From the NCBI GenBank assembly GCA_035578175.1, contig JAQMRL010000006.1, positions 23,037,506-23,101,505 of the forward strand: a stretch of DNA of 64,000 bases, read 5' to 3'. Each line of letters begins with the position of its first letter. The stretch's first letter is position 1. The notes under the pieces were generated by a model that worked only from the letters and a program-made list of their open reading frames with translations, had not been told where the DNA came from and searched no databases. The position numbers and the translations under genes are program-made. This document shows positions 11,213 through 23,369 of this stretch, in pieces. This DNA is from Catonia carolina (Eukaryota > Arthropoda > Insecta > Hemiptera > Achilidae).

Positions 11213-11599
11213 GCCCATAACAGACAGGTGGAGTGTTAAATTATTTACCCTCAATCTGTTCGTTGCTGGGCTAAAATAAATAGTTCTCTTTCTTATCAAA
11301 TGTCAGCCAATTAAATGACTGAATCATTTAAGAACAGAAGACGTAGAGGTGTAAAAGACTCTAATCAGAGTTATCTCCTCGGAAAGTAATGAATTTCATT
11401 ATACAGCCAGAACCTGTGATGAATGAAGTAAAAGTGCCATTTGCAGAGTGGAAAATATGTGCTTTTCAGAGGGCCCGGCATGCTTATAGGCGTACTTTTC
11501 CGATCATTGAGGAAGGCAATGGTAAACTACCTCACTCCTCGTTTTACTTAGTAAAACCTCTACAGGTTCAAACCAACTTTTCGGCTGATGACTTAAACA
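11213..11599 (+). mobile_element. Element A, full-length copy
   Basis: A full plus-strand copy, with the GCCCATAACAGACAGG start and TCGGCTGATGACTTAAAC end. The 5' hairpin arms are degraded. The 82-codon frame is the homologous incidental frame seen in other copies. Confidence 0.8.
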
Positions 11600-11949
11600 G
11601 CAAAAAAACTGTAGCAGTAGGACTTTTATTTGAATGAAAAGAAAAAGAAAATTAAGAAAAACTTCAATGGAAAATTAGTTTTCCAAACTAAATAAATTAT
11701 TCGTTCTACCAAAAATATTATTTTGTATGTATCTGTAATTAGAGGTGTAACACTAATAGTAGGCCTATATGAAAATACTGTTCAAATTCTGCTGTTCAAA
11801 AATTGGAGAGAAAGTGGTTTTGTTTTTAGTTCAAACACACTCAATACTTTTTTTAGTTACTAGGGATTGTTTTTAAAAGTTGGGCATTTTAATTCCTAAA
11901 ATCTTAGTAAGGTAAAAGGTAGAGTAAAGGTTGAAGTAATTACGTTTAC

Positions 11950-12126
11950 TAAGAATTGACTACTGCACTGTGTTTACCGATATAGTTTGATGATTGGAGT
12001 TACGTAATTTAACTATACTTTCTCAGAAATGGTTGAAATGAGTCTGTACAAGACTCATATTTACGTCACACGTTATAATCCTCATCTCAATGGGTCGTGG
12101 GTTGCTGTTTGCTCTTAAATTGAACT
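11950..12126 (+). mobile_element. SINE-B body fragment
   Basis: Aligns with the central and 3' body of SINE-B, including CTCAGAAATGG, GAGTCTGTACAAGACT and CATCTCAATGGGTC. The tRNA-like head is missing and substitutions are frequent. Confidence 0.7.
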
Positions 12127-12154
12127 TTTTGCATAGTACTATTTGTGAGCCGGA

Positions 12155-12352
12155 ATCCAAAAAGGGACCTATTGTCGAAAATTTTGTATTGTAAGCTATT
12201 AACCTTTTTAAAATTAGCATTAAATTCTGCAATCACATGCAAAATTCAGACTGTTCTCTCTTAAGTAAACTAAAAATCTACAAAACAAATACAATTATAG
12301 ATGTATTGATCCTAACAACTCATTTTTTCCGACAAGAGGTCCCTTTTCCCGT
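12155..12352. repeat. Short inverted-repeat pair
   Basis: AAAAAGGGACCTATTGTCG (about 12160) recurs inverted near 12330-12350 as CGACAAGAGGTCCCTTTT. The 22-bp arms with a spacer of about 150 bp could be the ends of a small non-autonomous DNA element. No target duplication was defined. Confidence 0.4.
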
Positions 12353-12359
12353 TTCACCT

Positions 12360-14016
12360 CACATTTGTCTGTGAAAAGAAGAGAGTTGGCGGAGAGGGCA
12401 AAACTGGGTGTAAACTACTATTTCAAAAAGCCTTTGTTTTAATTCATAAAATTTATTGTAAATGTACTTTTACAATAGAAAAAATGGAGGCGTATATTTT
12501 TTGTCCAGTGAAATTTCCAGGTACATGGAACCATCCAAAATTATTTATTTCGAATTTTTCTGAAATTTTCGATAGTATTTTGTTTACACCGTCTTTCTTA
12601 TTTTCTACCGAACAGAATTCTGGGGAAATAGTACACTCATTGCAGATTAAAAACGAACTGATGTTCTCACCATTCCACAGTAGGTTTTTATTTTTCTTCC
12701 TTTCATCATTTAGTTTTGTTTTATGGAGTCACTTTAAGTTAGCAAACTGCACTTTGTTTCGTTTCTTTTAACTACCTTAGACCATAGAGTTTATTTCCTG
12801 GAATTTCTTTTGATAATCCTGATTTATTCTGTATACTAGGTGTCCATTGAATTTTACTCTTCACATCAATCGTTTTCCTTGTATAGTTCTTCTTTTCTAT
12901 CCAACTTATATAGTCAGTCCCTCATTTTTGAACCCATAATCTTGTATCGGAATGTTTAGCTTTATTTAGGGCCTACGTATCTTCTTAGAAATGATTGGAG
13001 TATATTAAAGACGAAGTAATAAATTATATAAAAACATTCTCGAATAAGTTAGAACCCAAAATTAATTAATTAATTAAAATTAATTGTATTGGTTGCTCTG
13101 TAATAATATTTATAGCTAAGTCCCGCAACCTGTAATTTATCTATGTTACGTACCGTACTATTTTACCGTTCTTCTTTTAAATCAAATTATTATTAATATA
13201 ATTTTCTGTCTAGGTTGAACAGGTATATTATATTACTTTAATATTGTGTTTAAAAACCTATTATAGATTTTATTAGTCCAGGTCGAAGAAATTAGAGATT
13301 GAATTGGTTCTACTAAAATCTTGTAACATGTATATATAATTACGTCATTATTGAATTATACCGAATATTGTAAATTGTTTTCATTTATGTCTTCTCTTTC
13401 GTAAGTTAATGTTAATTTGTGTTTTTACTAAATTATAGGGTTGTAAATTGTTATTCAGGTATAAGATAGTTATTCCTTTATTTGTTTATAAATCGTGTGG
13501 TATTGAATTGCATAATGTATACAAAGTCCAAGGTAATTTAATTATTTTATAATACATTTTTACAGTGTATTGTAGATGTGTGATTAGTATCTATTAAAAA
13601 ATTACTTATCAAAAAATCTATGTTCAGAAGTGTTTAAGAAATGTAAATATCAGCAAGTTACTTGAATTTTATACGTAGTTCCATTTGCACTAAGTATTTT
13701 ATTTCAGTTTGAAGATTTCAAAAATGTTTTAGATAACTAAACTAATTTAAAATTCCTAAATACTTGATTTAAGTTAATGAATTTATCACATACCATATTT
13801 CTATAAAGAATGGAGAACAGAATTTCGTCAATTCTGTTGAAACTTGTAATCAGACTTTTATGTTAAACAAGCCTTTTGAATGGAAACAGTGCAAATAAAG
13901 AGCTCATGTTGAAATAGCAAGGCTGGCGTTTCTCAAATTGAAAATCAGATACATTTTTAAGATACAGGTTAGGTTTGTCAAGACCTATTTGTTTGCCTTT
14001 CTATAGAGTGTGGATT
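12360..14016. other. Non-coding stretch, nothing recognised
   Basis: About 1.6 kb of AT-rich sequence. The 95-codon frame at 12484-12771 is rich in F, S and L codons as expected by chance from a T-rich strand, and has no recognisable motif. Confidence 0.4.
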
Positions 14017-14086
14017 TAGGGGTACGCCAAACCGTCGATCATAAGCTACCGGTAGCTCGCGGGAGATTTTCAGTATATCGCGGCCC
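14017..14086 (-). mobile_element. hAT-type terminal fragment
   Basis: On the minus strand the sequence runs from CGGGCCGCGATATACTG through GCGAGCTACCGGTAGCT to GGCGTACCCCTA. This resembles the end of hAT non-autonomous elements, which typically finish in GGCGACCCCTG after a GCGAGCTACC block. Only one end is present. This rests on recall of the family pattern. Confidence 0.4.
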
Positions 14087-14160
14087 GAGTTGATAAATTG
14101 TTTTTTGTTTTAGGCGTAGAATAATTTACTACATTCACCAATACTGTAGCGATCACCTTT

Positions 14161-14547
14161 GCCCATAACAGGCAGATCGAGTGTTAAATTATATGCACTA
14201 GATCTGCTAGTTCCAGGGCTGCAAAAAATAGTTCTGTTTCTTATCACATAGTCAACTAACTATATAAGTGAAGCATTTAAGAACAGAGAGGTAGAGGTGT
14301 AAAAGACACTAGTCAGAGTTATCTCCTCTAAGAGTAATGAATTTCATTATACAGACAGACTCTGTGTTAAATGAAGTGAAGGTGTCATTTGCAGGGTGGA
14401 AAGTAGTTCCTTTTCAGAGGGCTGGGCATGCTGATAAACATACTTTTCTACTCAGAGAGGAAGACATAGTAAACCACCTCACTCCTAGTTTTACTTAAGT
14501 AAAGCCTCTAGAGGTTCAAATCAGCTATTCGGCTGATGACCTAAGCC
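14161..14547 (+). mobile_element. Element A, full-length copy
   Basis: A full copy with the clearest 5' hairpin of the family: GCAGATCGAGTG pairs with CACTAGATCTGC across an AT loop. It ends at TTCGGCTGATGACCTAAG. Confidence 0.8.
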
Positions 14548-14597
14548 ACAGTGATTTACGGAAGTTTTATCCACTTTTCATTAAAGTAGCTGGCACT

Positions 14598-14598
14598 T

Positions 14599-14629
<31 letters not shown>

Positions 14630-14633
14630 AAGA
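14598..14633 (+). repeat. (AAG)n microsatellite
   Basis: An uninterrupted run of about 12 AAG units. Confidence 0.95.
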
Positions 14634-14956
14634 TATGTTTATTTCAGCACCGTTCGTAATTCCTTTTTCTTAAAAAATTAAATTTCGAATATCCGCCGTG
14701 TAAATAAATAAACAAACTTCATTGTCACGTAAAGTATACGAGAATCTTGTAATATATCTACATGTCATAATGTATGACAAGTAAAAATCTGGGGTAATTA
14801 GAATTCTTAATATTTTTCTGTGTTCAAATTCACAAGTCATCTTAATAATCGTTATTTAAACAGTTCGTACTTTCAATAACAAAAACAACACTAATGAAAA
14901 TTAAATTACTCAGCATATAACATACTATCTAAATCAAGGCCGGCCTTATAGTACCT

Positions 14957-15105
14957 GCCTGGTAGTGTAGTGTTCAGCGTAATTAGCTTGTACGTCAATA
15001 GTGCCGGGTTCGATTCCAGTTCGATCTGGAATTTTTGCTCACTCATTTTAATCTATTACCTGTATTATCTGCATTAGCATTAATTTGCAAAACAGTTGGA
15101 CGTAA
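14957..15105 (+). mobile_element. SINE-D, tRNA-like head copy
   Basis: Begins CCTGGTAGTGTAGTGTTCAG (A-box-like) with a perfect B box GGGTTCGATTCC 45 bp later, then a non-tRNA segment ending CAGTTGGACGTAAAACC. The same CAGTTGGACGTAAAAC tail occurs at 38958-39040, so it is a dispersed SINE and not a tRNA gene. Confidence 0.6.
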
Positions 15106-15755
15106 AACCAAAAGGAATAGTTTTTATTTATGAACAACCCATCAAATAAAGTATGAACATAATTTTAATAAGTTTCAACTTAAATTTTGGTAGTCTTTTG
15201 ATACTAAATTTAAATTACAAAATAAGAGGAAGAAAAATAAATATATTATAAGTAGCTTTTTTAATTGATAAATTCCTTCCTCTTTCTGGAATTCGGTATG
15301 GAAACTGTATGAAAATATTTTTTTATGAACAACTGAAATGATGATTCGTTCGAAATTAACGTATTTCGAGTTTTTTTGAAATTGCAGATGGTTTTTAGTT
15401 AGTTTAAATTTTTACACTCTGGACTAACTGAAACAACTTTCGATACATATTAAGGTTTTCAGTCTTTATTTATGTTTGAATCTTTAGAAGTGTCAAGAAA
15501 TAATACGAGAAATAAAATTATTTATCGCAAAGTAGGCTAATTATTGGTCCATGTAAACCCAGTGGTAAATATTTGAGGTCGGTTTCAAAGACGGATAAGT
15601 TCTTATTTTTTGAAAACGAGTTTATGTAGTATTTTCTTTTGCGTGAGTTTTTATCTTTTTCCTTGTGTGGTTAGTTTAAAAAATGAACAAAAATATAAGA
15701 AAAGTTGTTAAGTAAAAAAATCTGAATATCAAAATTCTGACTAGTCCGTACATGT
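15106..15755. other. Non-coding stretch, nothing recognised
   Basis: AT-rich sequence without coding signal or recognised repeats. Confidence 0.4.
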
Positions 15756-16135
15756 GTTTAGGTCATCAGCCGAAAGGCTGGTTTGAACCTGTAGAGGTTT
15801 TATTAAGTAAAACGAGGTGGTTTACCATTGCCTTCCTCACTGAATGGAAAAGTACGCTTATCAGCATGCCGGACCCTCTGAAAAACACATATTTTCCACT
15901 CTGCAAATGATACCTTCGCCTCATTCACCACAGGGTCTGCCTGTATAATGAAATTCATTACTTTCAGAGGAGATAACTCTGATTAGTGTCTTTTACACCT
16001 CTAACTCTTCTGTTCTTTAATGATTCAGTCATTTAATTGGCTGACCATGTGATAAGAAAGAGAACTATTTATTTTAGTCATGCAACGAACAGATTGAGTG
16101 TAAATAATTTGACACTCCACCTGTCAGTTATGGGC
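15756..16135 (-). mobile_element. Element A, full-length copy
   Basis: A minus-strand copy: GTTTAGGTCATCAGCCGAAA at its left edge is the 3' end and CTGTCAGTTATGGGC at the right is the 5' end. Full length, moderately diverged. Confidence 0.8.
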
Positions 16136-16530
16136 AAAGTCCGTACATAGTCCCTTCAAAATATGGACAAGTCCATTTCAGCTAATCACGAAGTATTAGT
16201 GACACCAGCTGATACACCAGCTGCTGAATACGTCGTGATTTTAGTCTTGCTGTTTATTCTTTTAAATAACTTTTTTTGCTTTCCTTAAAATTTGTAAAAG
16301 TTGCCATGACCATCTTTGAAAGGACCTTCTTCATTCCATTAAAATTTTGTAATTCAATGTTGTAAAAGTTTTTTAAAAAAGACAACAATACTAAAAATGT
16401 TTAATTTAACAATAGGCTACATAAAGAGTACCTTGAATGGTTTTTTTTGAGATTAGAGAAAAGTTTGTTCGATACTGGTACCAAAAATTAAACATCTCAT
16501 TAAATATTCAAAGTCAGAACTCATGATGAA

Positions 16531-16918
16531 TACTTTCTTTTGCCCTGTATGAGTTTACAGGGAAGGAAAGTAGGCGTATTGTTTTTATATAGATTTTTCT
16601 TAATCGAAAGTTCCCCGGAAATACAAGTTATCAGGCACTCTGAACCCCAAAAAAAAACCGTTTTAAACGATTGGTCTGTGTGTGAACAAAATATCTCTAG
16701 AACGGAATATTATTGAAACTTGGAATTTAAAATTGGTAACTTATCAATGAGTGATTTTTACGTTCTGCAGAGTTTTATTTTCATTCTGCGTCATCCATTC
16801 ATGATTAAAATTAGGTTATGTTATTCATCTTACATATTTACTAATGACGAATAGTTCATATATTTCATTATTTACATTGACAAGAGAAAGTCGTGTGAGT
16901 GTTTCACACCAGATTTTT
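16531..16918 (+). mobile_element. Element C, internally deleted copy
   Basis: It has both ends of Element C (TACTTTCTTTTGCCCTGTATG and GACAAGAGAAAGTCGTGTG..CACACCAGATTTTT). About 600 bp of the interior is missing between the GAACGGAATATTATTG region and the TTTTATTTTCATTCTGCGTC region. Confidence 0.8.
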
Positions 16919-17528
16919 GAAATTTATTAGCAGAAAATTAAACCTGTTATTTTCAATTTGTAAAGGGTTTTTGTCTTGCAGTTAAACGTTCTGTAGAAGC
17001 TACACATTTCTGCATGGGTGTACATTATGGCTTTAGTAAAGTAGGTAAGTTATGCAATTCTCCTTTCAGTAGAACTTCGTCATTGTAAGTAACGGTATCT
17101 TTAATTAATTAATTAAGTTACAATTATCTATTTGTACAGTAGCTATTGTTAATTAATTAATTAATTTGTATTAATAGAATTAAAACCTGCTACGGTTATC
17201 CTAGTTGGAAACGCCTACTTTTTATATAACATAATTTTTTATATTTTAACATTTCCAACTGTACATGTAGTCTAAGCTACGTAAGCCGTGTAAAACCATG
17301 TTAAAGTTAATTAAAAGGTACTGTAAATGGTTGTTATTTGTAGTGGGAATTTAAGAAGAAACAAAAATATCCCACAATTATTTTTTGTTTGAATAATCCG
17401 TGGATTTAAACTACCTAATCTTGTGTTGTTATAACCAGGTTATATAATATCTTTTATATGTGAACTCTTAGCCTACTGTTGAATTAAATACCAGGAGAAC
17501 ACAACGATATTCTCAGAAAAAATTGAAA
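16919..17528. other. Non-coding stretch with TTAATTAA-rich runs
   Basis: Two TTAATTAATTAA runs (about 17100-17116 and 17150-17165) lie here. No coding signal or recognised family. Confidence 0.4.
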
Positions 17529-17800
17529 GAAAATCTGGTGTGAAACACTCACACAACTTTTTTTGCCAATGTAAATAATGAACAATAAAATATATACTAT
17601 ATTTAATGACGCAAAATGGAAATCAACTTCTGTTCTACTTAAAAATACGGAAAATCGTTAAATTACGGTAAATTAAACTCTGTAGAAAACAAGTGCTTAA
17701 AATAAACGTTTTAGGGTTTCTAATTTTCTACTACGTTAATTCTACACATTTTTGCCATCAAATTCATATTAACGCCCCAATCTTGAAAAAAAAAACACTA
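17529..17800 (-). mobile_element. Element C, 3' part
   Basis: A minus-strand fragment beginning AAATCTGGTGTGAAACACTC at the outer 3' end and running through the GACGCAAAATGGAAATCAAC segment. It stops where the LINE 3' end begins. Confidence 0.75.
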
Positions 17801-17905
17801 CTATCAAGTAGTGATACATTGTGTGATTCTTATAAATATATTTCAGGTGTTATAGCTGACATGCCCTATACTCCTCCTGGAGTCCCCAGGGCGCAAAAAA
17901 AATAA
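17801..17905 (+). mobile_element. LINE 3'-end fragment
   Basis: About 95 bp matching the last 90 bp of the LINE at 7020-7458, ending in CTCCTGGAGTCCCCAGGGCG plus an A-run. It is a 5'-truncated insertion typical of target-primed reverse transcription. The 70-codon frame across it joins Element C and LINE sequence and is not a gene. Confidence 0.6.
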
Positions 17906-18685
17906 AATAGGAAAACTGCCTACCACGGTATCTAAAAATGTGCGGGAAACATTAATTGATATCAAATCTTAATTTTAAAAAAATTTAATACTTAACTCAA
18001 ATTTGTTTTATTAAAAGAAAACATCGATGACTTTTTTAAGAAATATAGTTGGCTAGTTTTCTATTATAGTAATTTTGCAACTGAACTGGCAATACATTTT
18101 AATATCATTTCTCAAGTAATAAAATTTCAATAGTAAATTTTTATTAATTAGCGTGAGAGCAATTATTTTACACTAAAATCTCCATTGTTTTTATTGGATA
18201 AGTTAATAAAAAATAATAACTTAATTTACTTTTATTACTTTGAAAGCGAATCGTAAGAACTAATTATTTCTATTATGAAACCGAAGTTATAACATTATGA
18301 AGTCGTTTTCAGTAGTACGTTTAATACTTCCGAATCGTCATAACATAAAGAATAAAATCCTCATTTTTTAAAAGGTTTTATACAGACCTACTTCATAGTA
18401 AAAATTGTCTAACACTTTATCCTACAAAATACCAAACGGTGCATGTGTCACTTTCCCCAACAATAATGCAAATTTTGTAAATTACCTATCATGATAATCC
18501 TTATGATGAACATGGAGTAAATATATTATATACAGTTTAAATTTTAATTCATATAGAATTATTTGTGTGCTGGCGAAACAAGGTTAGTTCAGGAATGAGG
18601 CTGAACAATGACGTTTACCTGAACGCTTTACTGTTTAAGGTTGATTTGTGGATTATTCAGGACAGTAAGAATGAACTTCAGAGAT
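17906..18685. other. Non-coding stretch, nothing recognised
   Basis: AT-rich sequence without coding signal or recognised repeats. Confidence 0.4.
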
Positions 18686-18776
18686 CGGTATACGAGGTGT
18701 GGCTATTAAATAACGAGACTGACCTTGTAAAATATTTAATTTTAATTTTATACATAATCACTTATTGTTATTCATG
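18686..18776 (+). mobile_element. Solo mariner terminal fragment
   Basis: TACGAGGTGTGGCTATTAAA followed by TAACGAGACTGAC and an AT tract matches the terminal 75-80 bp of the mariner at 43555-44487. Only one end is present and it is preceded by TA. Confidence 0.7.
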
Positions 18777-18867
18777 ACTGCAGTGCTACTTATAAAACAA
18801 AATTTGAAATTTGCAAGTAGTAATCTGTGTGAATATTGCGAAGAAAGTGATTTAGTACGTTCAGATT

Positions 18868-19037
18868 TTTACTTTCTCTTGCCTATATGAATATATAGGA
18901 AGGAAAGTATTGTTTTCATGTCGATTTTTCGAAATCGAGTTTTCACCGGATCTATACGTTTTCAGACCCCCTGAATCCAAAAAACATGTTTTTAGCGATT
19001 GGTCTGTGTGTGTGTCTGTGTGTCTGTGTGTGTGTGT

Positions 19038-19078
<41 letters not shown>

Positions 19079-19860
19079 CAGAATATCTCAAGAACGGAAC
19101 ATCGTACGAACTTGAAACTTGAAACTTAAGTTACATACCACTACCGGACGCGACACGAACATTTTCATCAAAATCGGTCAACCGGAAGTAGTAGTTTATT
19201 CGTATAATTTTTCAGTTTTTTGCGATTTTCTCAAAAACTGGTCCTACGATTTTTTTTAAAATCACCTATTTTACTCAATTTTTTTTTTCTCTACAAGATA
19301 GGGTAGGCGCCATGTCTGCTGAAATTCTCGGTGAGGCTGTTTTCACGTAAAAACGTTGTTTTTTTAAGATTACGGCTTAAATATAAATTTTAGCGCAAAA
19401 ACTTATATAATAAAAGTTGTAGAAAATTTAAAAACCTACAACTTCTGTTTCAAACATTTTTTTGTATAACGCTTAGTTTAGCGGTAATTTGCGATTTTCT
19501 GTTTTTTTCTCACGAAAACGTGAGAAAAATCGATTTTTTTAACATTTCGGTCTTAGTATGCATTTTACGACAAAAGTGTATATAATAAAAGTTATAGAAA
19601 ATTAAAAGATCTACAACTTTTGTTTAGAGAATTTTTCTCTACAGAGCCTAGTTTAGCGTGAAAGTGTGATTTTCCGTTTTTTTTAAGCCAAATTGAGTTC
19701 GATTTTCATTTTGCGTCTTCCACTCATGATTAAAATAAGGTTATGTTTTTGAGGTTAGTTGTTGTTTATTTTTAATATTTTATTAATAATGTTAGGTTTA
19801 TTATTAATTATTTGCATTGGCAAGAGAAAGTTGTGTGAGTGTTTCACACCAGATTTTTTT
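18868..19860 (+). mobile_element. Element C, full-length copy
   Basis: A reference copy, about 990 bp. It opens TTTACTTTCTCTTGCC and closes GGCAAGAGAAAG..GTGTTTCACACCAG, so CTTTCTCTTGCC and GGCAAGAGAAAG form a 12-bp inverted pair near the ends. A (TG)n tract lies at 19006-19077. Downstream, two diverged units (about 19384-19510 and 19556-19685) each carry a hairpin of the type GTTGTAG..CTACAAC and a TAGTTTAGCG motif. No protein is encoded; the 76-codon minus frame is the microsatellite. Confidence 0.9.
19006..19078 (+). repeat. (TG)n microsatellite inside Element C
   Basis: A TG tract with a few CTG interruptions, at the same internal position as the (CA)n tract of the minus-strand copy at 27559-28597. 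Confidence 0.95.
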
Positions 19861-20309
19861 ATTCGGTTCTATACTTAGTGTGAAGTTCTTCTTTACTGGC
19901 AATACACCAGAAAAAGATTGATAGTCGAGTATAACTCTAGCTGTAGGCTGTAAGGTAGGTTATACTCTACTAGGAGTAATTAAATATATTGTAGCGTGAA
20001 CTAATTTTCCATTAATTATTCTAAGCAAAGCATTTCCTGTACTTCTCTTCTCGTTCCTTCATCAACGTCTATCTGCCACTTGTAAAAGCTAAAAAAATGA
20101 ACATTAAAATTAATACCGTGGTTTATTATTCCCATCTACCTGTTGATGAAACTAAACCGTTTTTGTTATAAAAATGAAATGGATTGGACGAGTGGGTGGG
20201 TAGAAGTTTGGTCTAATCTGTCGTACATTTGATGAGAATTATATTCTCTTTTCTGTATAAAAATTTGTGATTTTTTTTTCATTGTTGTATAGGATGGTTA
20301 AAAAATACT
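19861..20309. other. Non-coding stretch, nothing recognised
   Basis: AT-rich sequence between two Element C copies in the same orientation. No coding signal. Confidence 0.4.
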
Positions 20310-21152
20310 TTTACTATCTCTTGTCCTATATGAATATATAGGGCAGAAAAGTATTGTTTTCATGTTGATTTTTTCAATTCGATTTTTAACCGAAAATATT
20401 TAATCGTTTTCAGATCCTTGAACCCCGAAAACATGGTTTTAGTGATTGATCTTTGTGTGAACAAAATATCTCAAGAACGGAATTCGTACGAAGTTGAAAC
20501 TTGGAACTTCTACTGGTAATTAGTGGAACTGACACGAACAATTTCATCATTCGGAAGTAGTAGTTCATTCGTGTGATTTTTCACTTTCTTGCAATTCTCA
20601 AAATTGGCTTTTAAAGATGTTTAAAAAATCGACTCATTTACTACATTTTTTATGCTTTACAAGATAGGTTAACCGTCAGTATGCTGAAATTCTTGGGGGC
20701 TGTGCTCTCATGGTAAAAAATATTTTTTTAAGATTACCGCTTAATAAAAATTTTAGGGCAAAAGCATACGTAATTACAGTTACAGGAAATGAAAAAACCT
20801 GTAACTTTTACTTGTTCAACAGTTTTTTCTATAACGCTTAATTATTAGGATCAAAATTAGTGAATGTTTTTATTTTGCTCATTAATATCGATAAAAACTG
20901 GGATTTTTTAAGATTGCGGCCTTAGTATGTATTTTATGACAAAAGTGTATTATAATATTAAAGTTATAGAAAATTAAGAAATATACCTTTTTTAAATCAA
21001 ACAGAGGTTGATTCATTCTGGTAAATTTACTCATGATTAAAATTAGGGTATATTTTTCATATTACATTGTTTACTCATGATTAAAGATAGGTTATATCTT
21101 TCATAATTTGCAGTGGCAAACGAAAGTCGTGTGAGTTTTTGACTCCATATTT
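20310..21152 (+). mobile_element. Element C, diverged near-full copy
   Basis: Same order of segments as 18868-19860, from TTACTATCTCTTGTCCTATA to GGCAAACGAAAGTCGTGTGAG. The TG tract has shrunk to TTTGTGTGAAC. The ATTCGTACGAAGTTGAAACT and TATTTTATGACAAAAGTGTA segments are conserved. Confidence 0.85.
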
Positions 21153-22469
21153 ACTAGGTACAAATAGAAACCACGCATTCTGAATTTCAGAACTGTAGCG
21201 CTTACAGTATACCCTATTGGTTTATAGTCATCCCTGAATATTTCTTCGTTGAGGTCTTGGGAGAACTAAATGTTTCTTTTAACTGTGTGAGGCCATTCAT
21301 CTGCCTTAAATTTAACGTATGAGTTCATTGCAGTTCAGCGTATGTGTTTTTTTTTTGTTATATTGAACCTATTTTGGCCTCTAAACGCTGGACGGTTTTA
21401 TAAGTTTTGAAGCGGAACGCATAATCTTTTTTAACATTCTGTAGATATGATTTAATTGTTTGGAAGGGGTATTTTACTGAAGTAATTACCAAGAAATGGA
21501 GAGTAGAAAGGAAGACTGTAGCATTGTTATAAAAGAGGGGAAAAGATTATATTTGTGTGATAGTTATAGGAGAGGGGTGGAGTGAGGGTGTGCATTTTTA
21601 ATCAGCCGTTGTTATAATTGTTAATAAGAGGAAACTTGTGGAGTTCAAAACACCTCCCGCTCTAAAACTGTTTCATTCTATCGTTGAATGTATGTTTATG
21701 TATGTTGTGTTGTGTAGAGAGGGAAAATTACCGAGCCATGACTTGAGATTGCCGCTGTCAGCCCCCCTCTGACCTCACCTTATTCATTTTACCCGAACTT
21801 TATCATCGGTAGTTCTCACTGGAAGCCCAACTAGGCCTATTCTTTATACATTGTACTACTACATATCTACTTTAGTATCTTTTTAAAATATTTTTGGTGT
21901 TTAAAACAAAAATAGGCTTAATTTAAAACATGTGCTATTTTTAAGTGTTTCGAGTGTTTTACATTTTATTGGAAGTGTTTATTCTTCAATTTTTAAAGTT
22001 GTGCGTCCAAAATATGTGAAGTATCGTGTTACATAATTCGTTTTTACATGAGTTTGTTTGTGCAACATTTGGCAAGGATAATTTTATTTATTAATCTCTA
22101 ATAAAAGTTAGGTTATGAAAAGCAAATTATTTTGTTATTTTATTACTTATTAAGTTGTCATATTGTTTTTATTTAAATGAATAACTAATAGCTTTTAAGA
22201 TTTCTCGTCGATTTTATTTTGCATATATTTTGATACAGATTTTATAGGTTTACTTAGGTTTGGTTATTATAATTACGCTTTATCTGCAAGATTTAATCAA
22301 AATATTATGTATCAGATTTTTGAATGATAGAGAAAGCCTCTTGTTTGAATGTTCGAATCCTTGTGGCTGAACACTTTAGCTTACTGAACAATCGTAAATA
22401 GTGGTGGTGGATCTTATGTGATCAGTGTTTTTTTTTATTGTTCACCTGAGACAGGAAACCTTCCCAAAG
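21153..22469. other. Non-coding stretch, nothing recognised
   Basis: About 1.3 kb without coding frame. A GC-richer patch at 21715-21790 was examined on both strands and not identified. Confidence 0.4.
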
Positions 22470-23210
22470 TTTTGTTATAACACAAACTAGCAAAATTCAC
22501 TATCTCGGACTGCACATGGATGGAAATCTTACGTGGGACGAACATGTAAATGTGAAGTATAAGGCTTTAGATAGTAGGTGCAACAGCTGAACAGTTTTCT
22601 GTCCCAACTTACAAAATTACCCCGTCATCTGAAAGTATTCCTTTCTAAATCCTTCCCAAACCCACAAAATTACCCCCTCATCTGAAAGTATTTCTTTATA
22701 AACCCTTCCCAAACCCACAAAATTACCCTTTTATCTGAAAATATTTTTTATAAACCCTTCCAAACCCACAAAATTACCCCCTCATCAGAAAGTATTTCTT
22801 TATAAACCCTTTCCAAACCAACATAACTACCCCCTCATCTGAAAGTATTTCTTTATAAATCCTTCCCCCTACAAAATTACCCCCTCATGTGAAAGTGTTT
22901 CTTTATAAATTCTTCTCAAACCAATCTAGATGCACGGATGCCAGATGTGTGGTTCAGCTAAACCCTCAGTTTTAGCTAAACTACGACGGTTCAATTAAAA
23001 ATGCTGAGGACAGTTGTTTACGCTCCTTCATATTTTTCCAATGATGCATTCCACATAGATATTAACGTCCCTTATGTAAACGTGAAACAATCTACCTGGT
23101 ATACCAGTGATTTAAAGAAAATTAGAAAACAGAAACAACAGTTCTGAACTGTCCTCGAGTTAACTGTTACGAGGTTAACCCAAATCGTCGGCCCCATAGA
23201 ATATGGAGCA
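22470..23210 (+). pseudogene. Jockey-like LINE ORF2 remnant with internal minisatellite
   Basis: Frames read KIHYLGLHMDGNLTWDEHVN and, after a repeat block, HGCQMCGSAKPSVLAKLRRF, then RTVVYAPSYFSNDAFHIDIN. In Jockey-clade ORF2 these motifs (KYLGLxLDxxLTW, GxQLWG, LRxIxxAPWYVxNxxIHxDL) follow the RT domain in this order. The stretch that normally encodes LTxLPxHLKxxLxK has been amplified into six 53-bp units (22611-22923). Stops and frame changes show it is inactive. Confidence 0.7.
22611..22923 (+). repeat. 53-bp minisatellite, about six units
   Basis: Six tandem units beginning ACAAAATTACCCCCTCATCT, with lengths of about 53, 53, 51, 53, 50 and 53 bp. They differ by scattered substitutions and small deletions. 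The unit is derived from LINE coding sequence but is not a multiple of three. Confidence 0.9.
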
Positions 23211-23369
23211 GTGAATTCTGTTTGATTTACCAGACATCTGATTTATTTTTTTCTCAGTAAACACAAGTTATTAAAATTAATTTTATCGTGTTTTTGTAAA
23301 ATATATTTATTTAACATTCTATTTAAAAATATAAATATTATTATATAATAATATTTAATAGAAATATTA

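Noticed and set aside
18861..19091. His/Thr-repeat peptide on the minus strand
   Set aside because: It is a translation of the TG/CA microsatellite in Element C.
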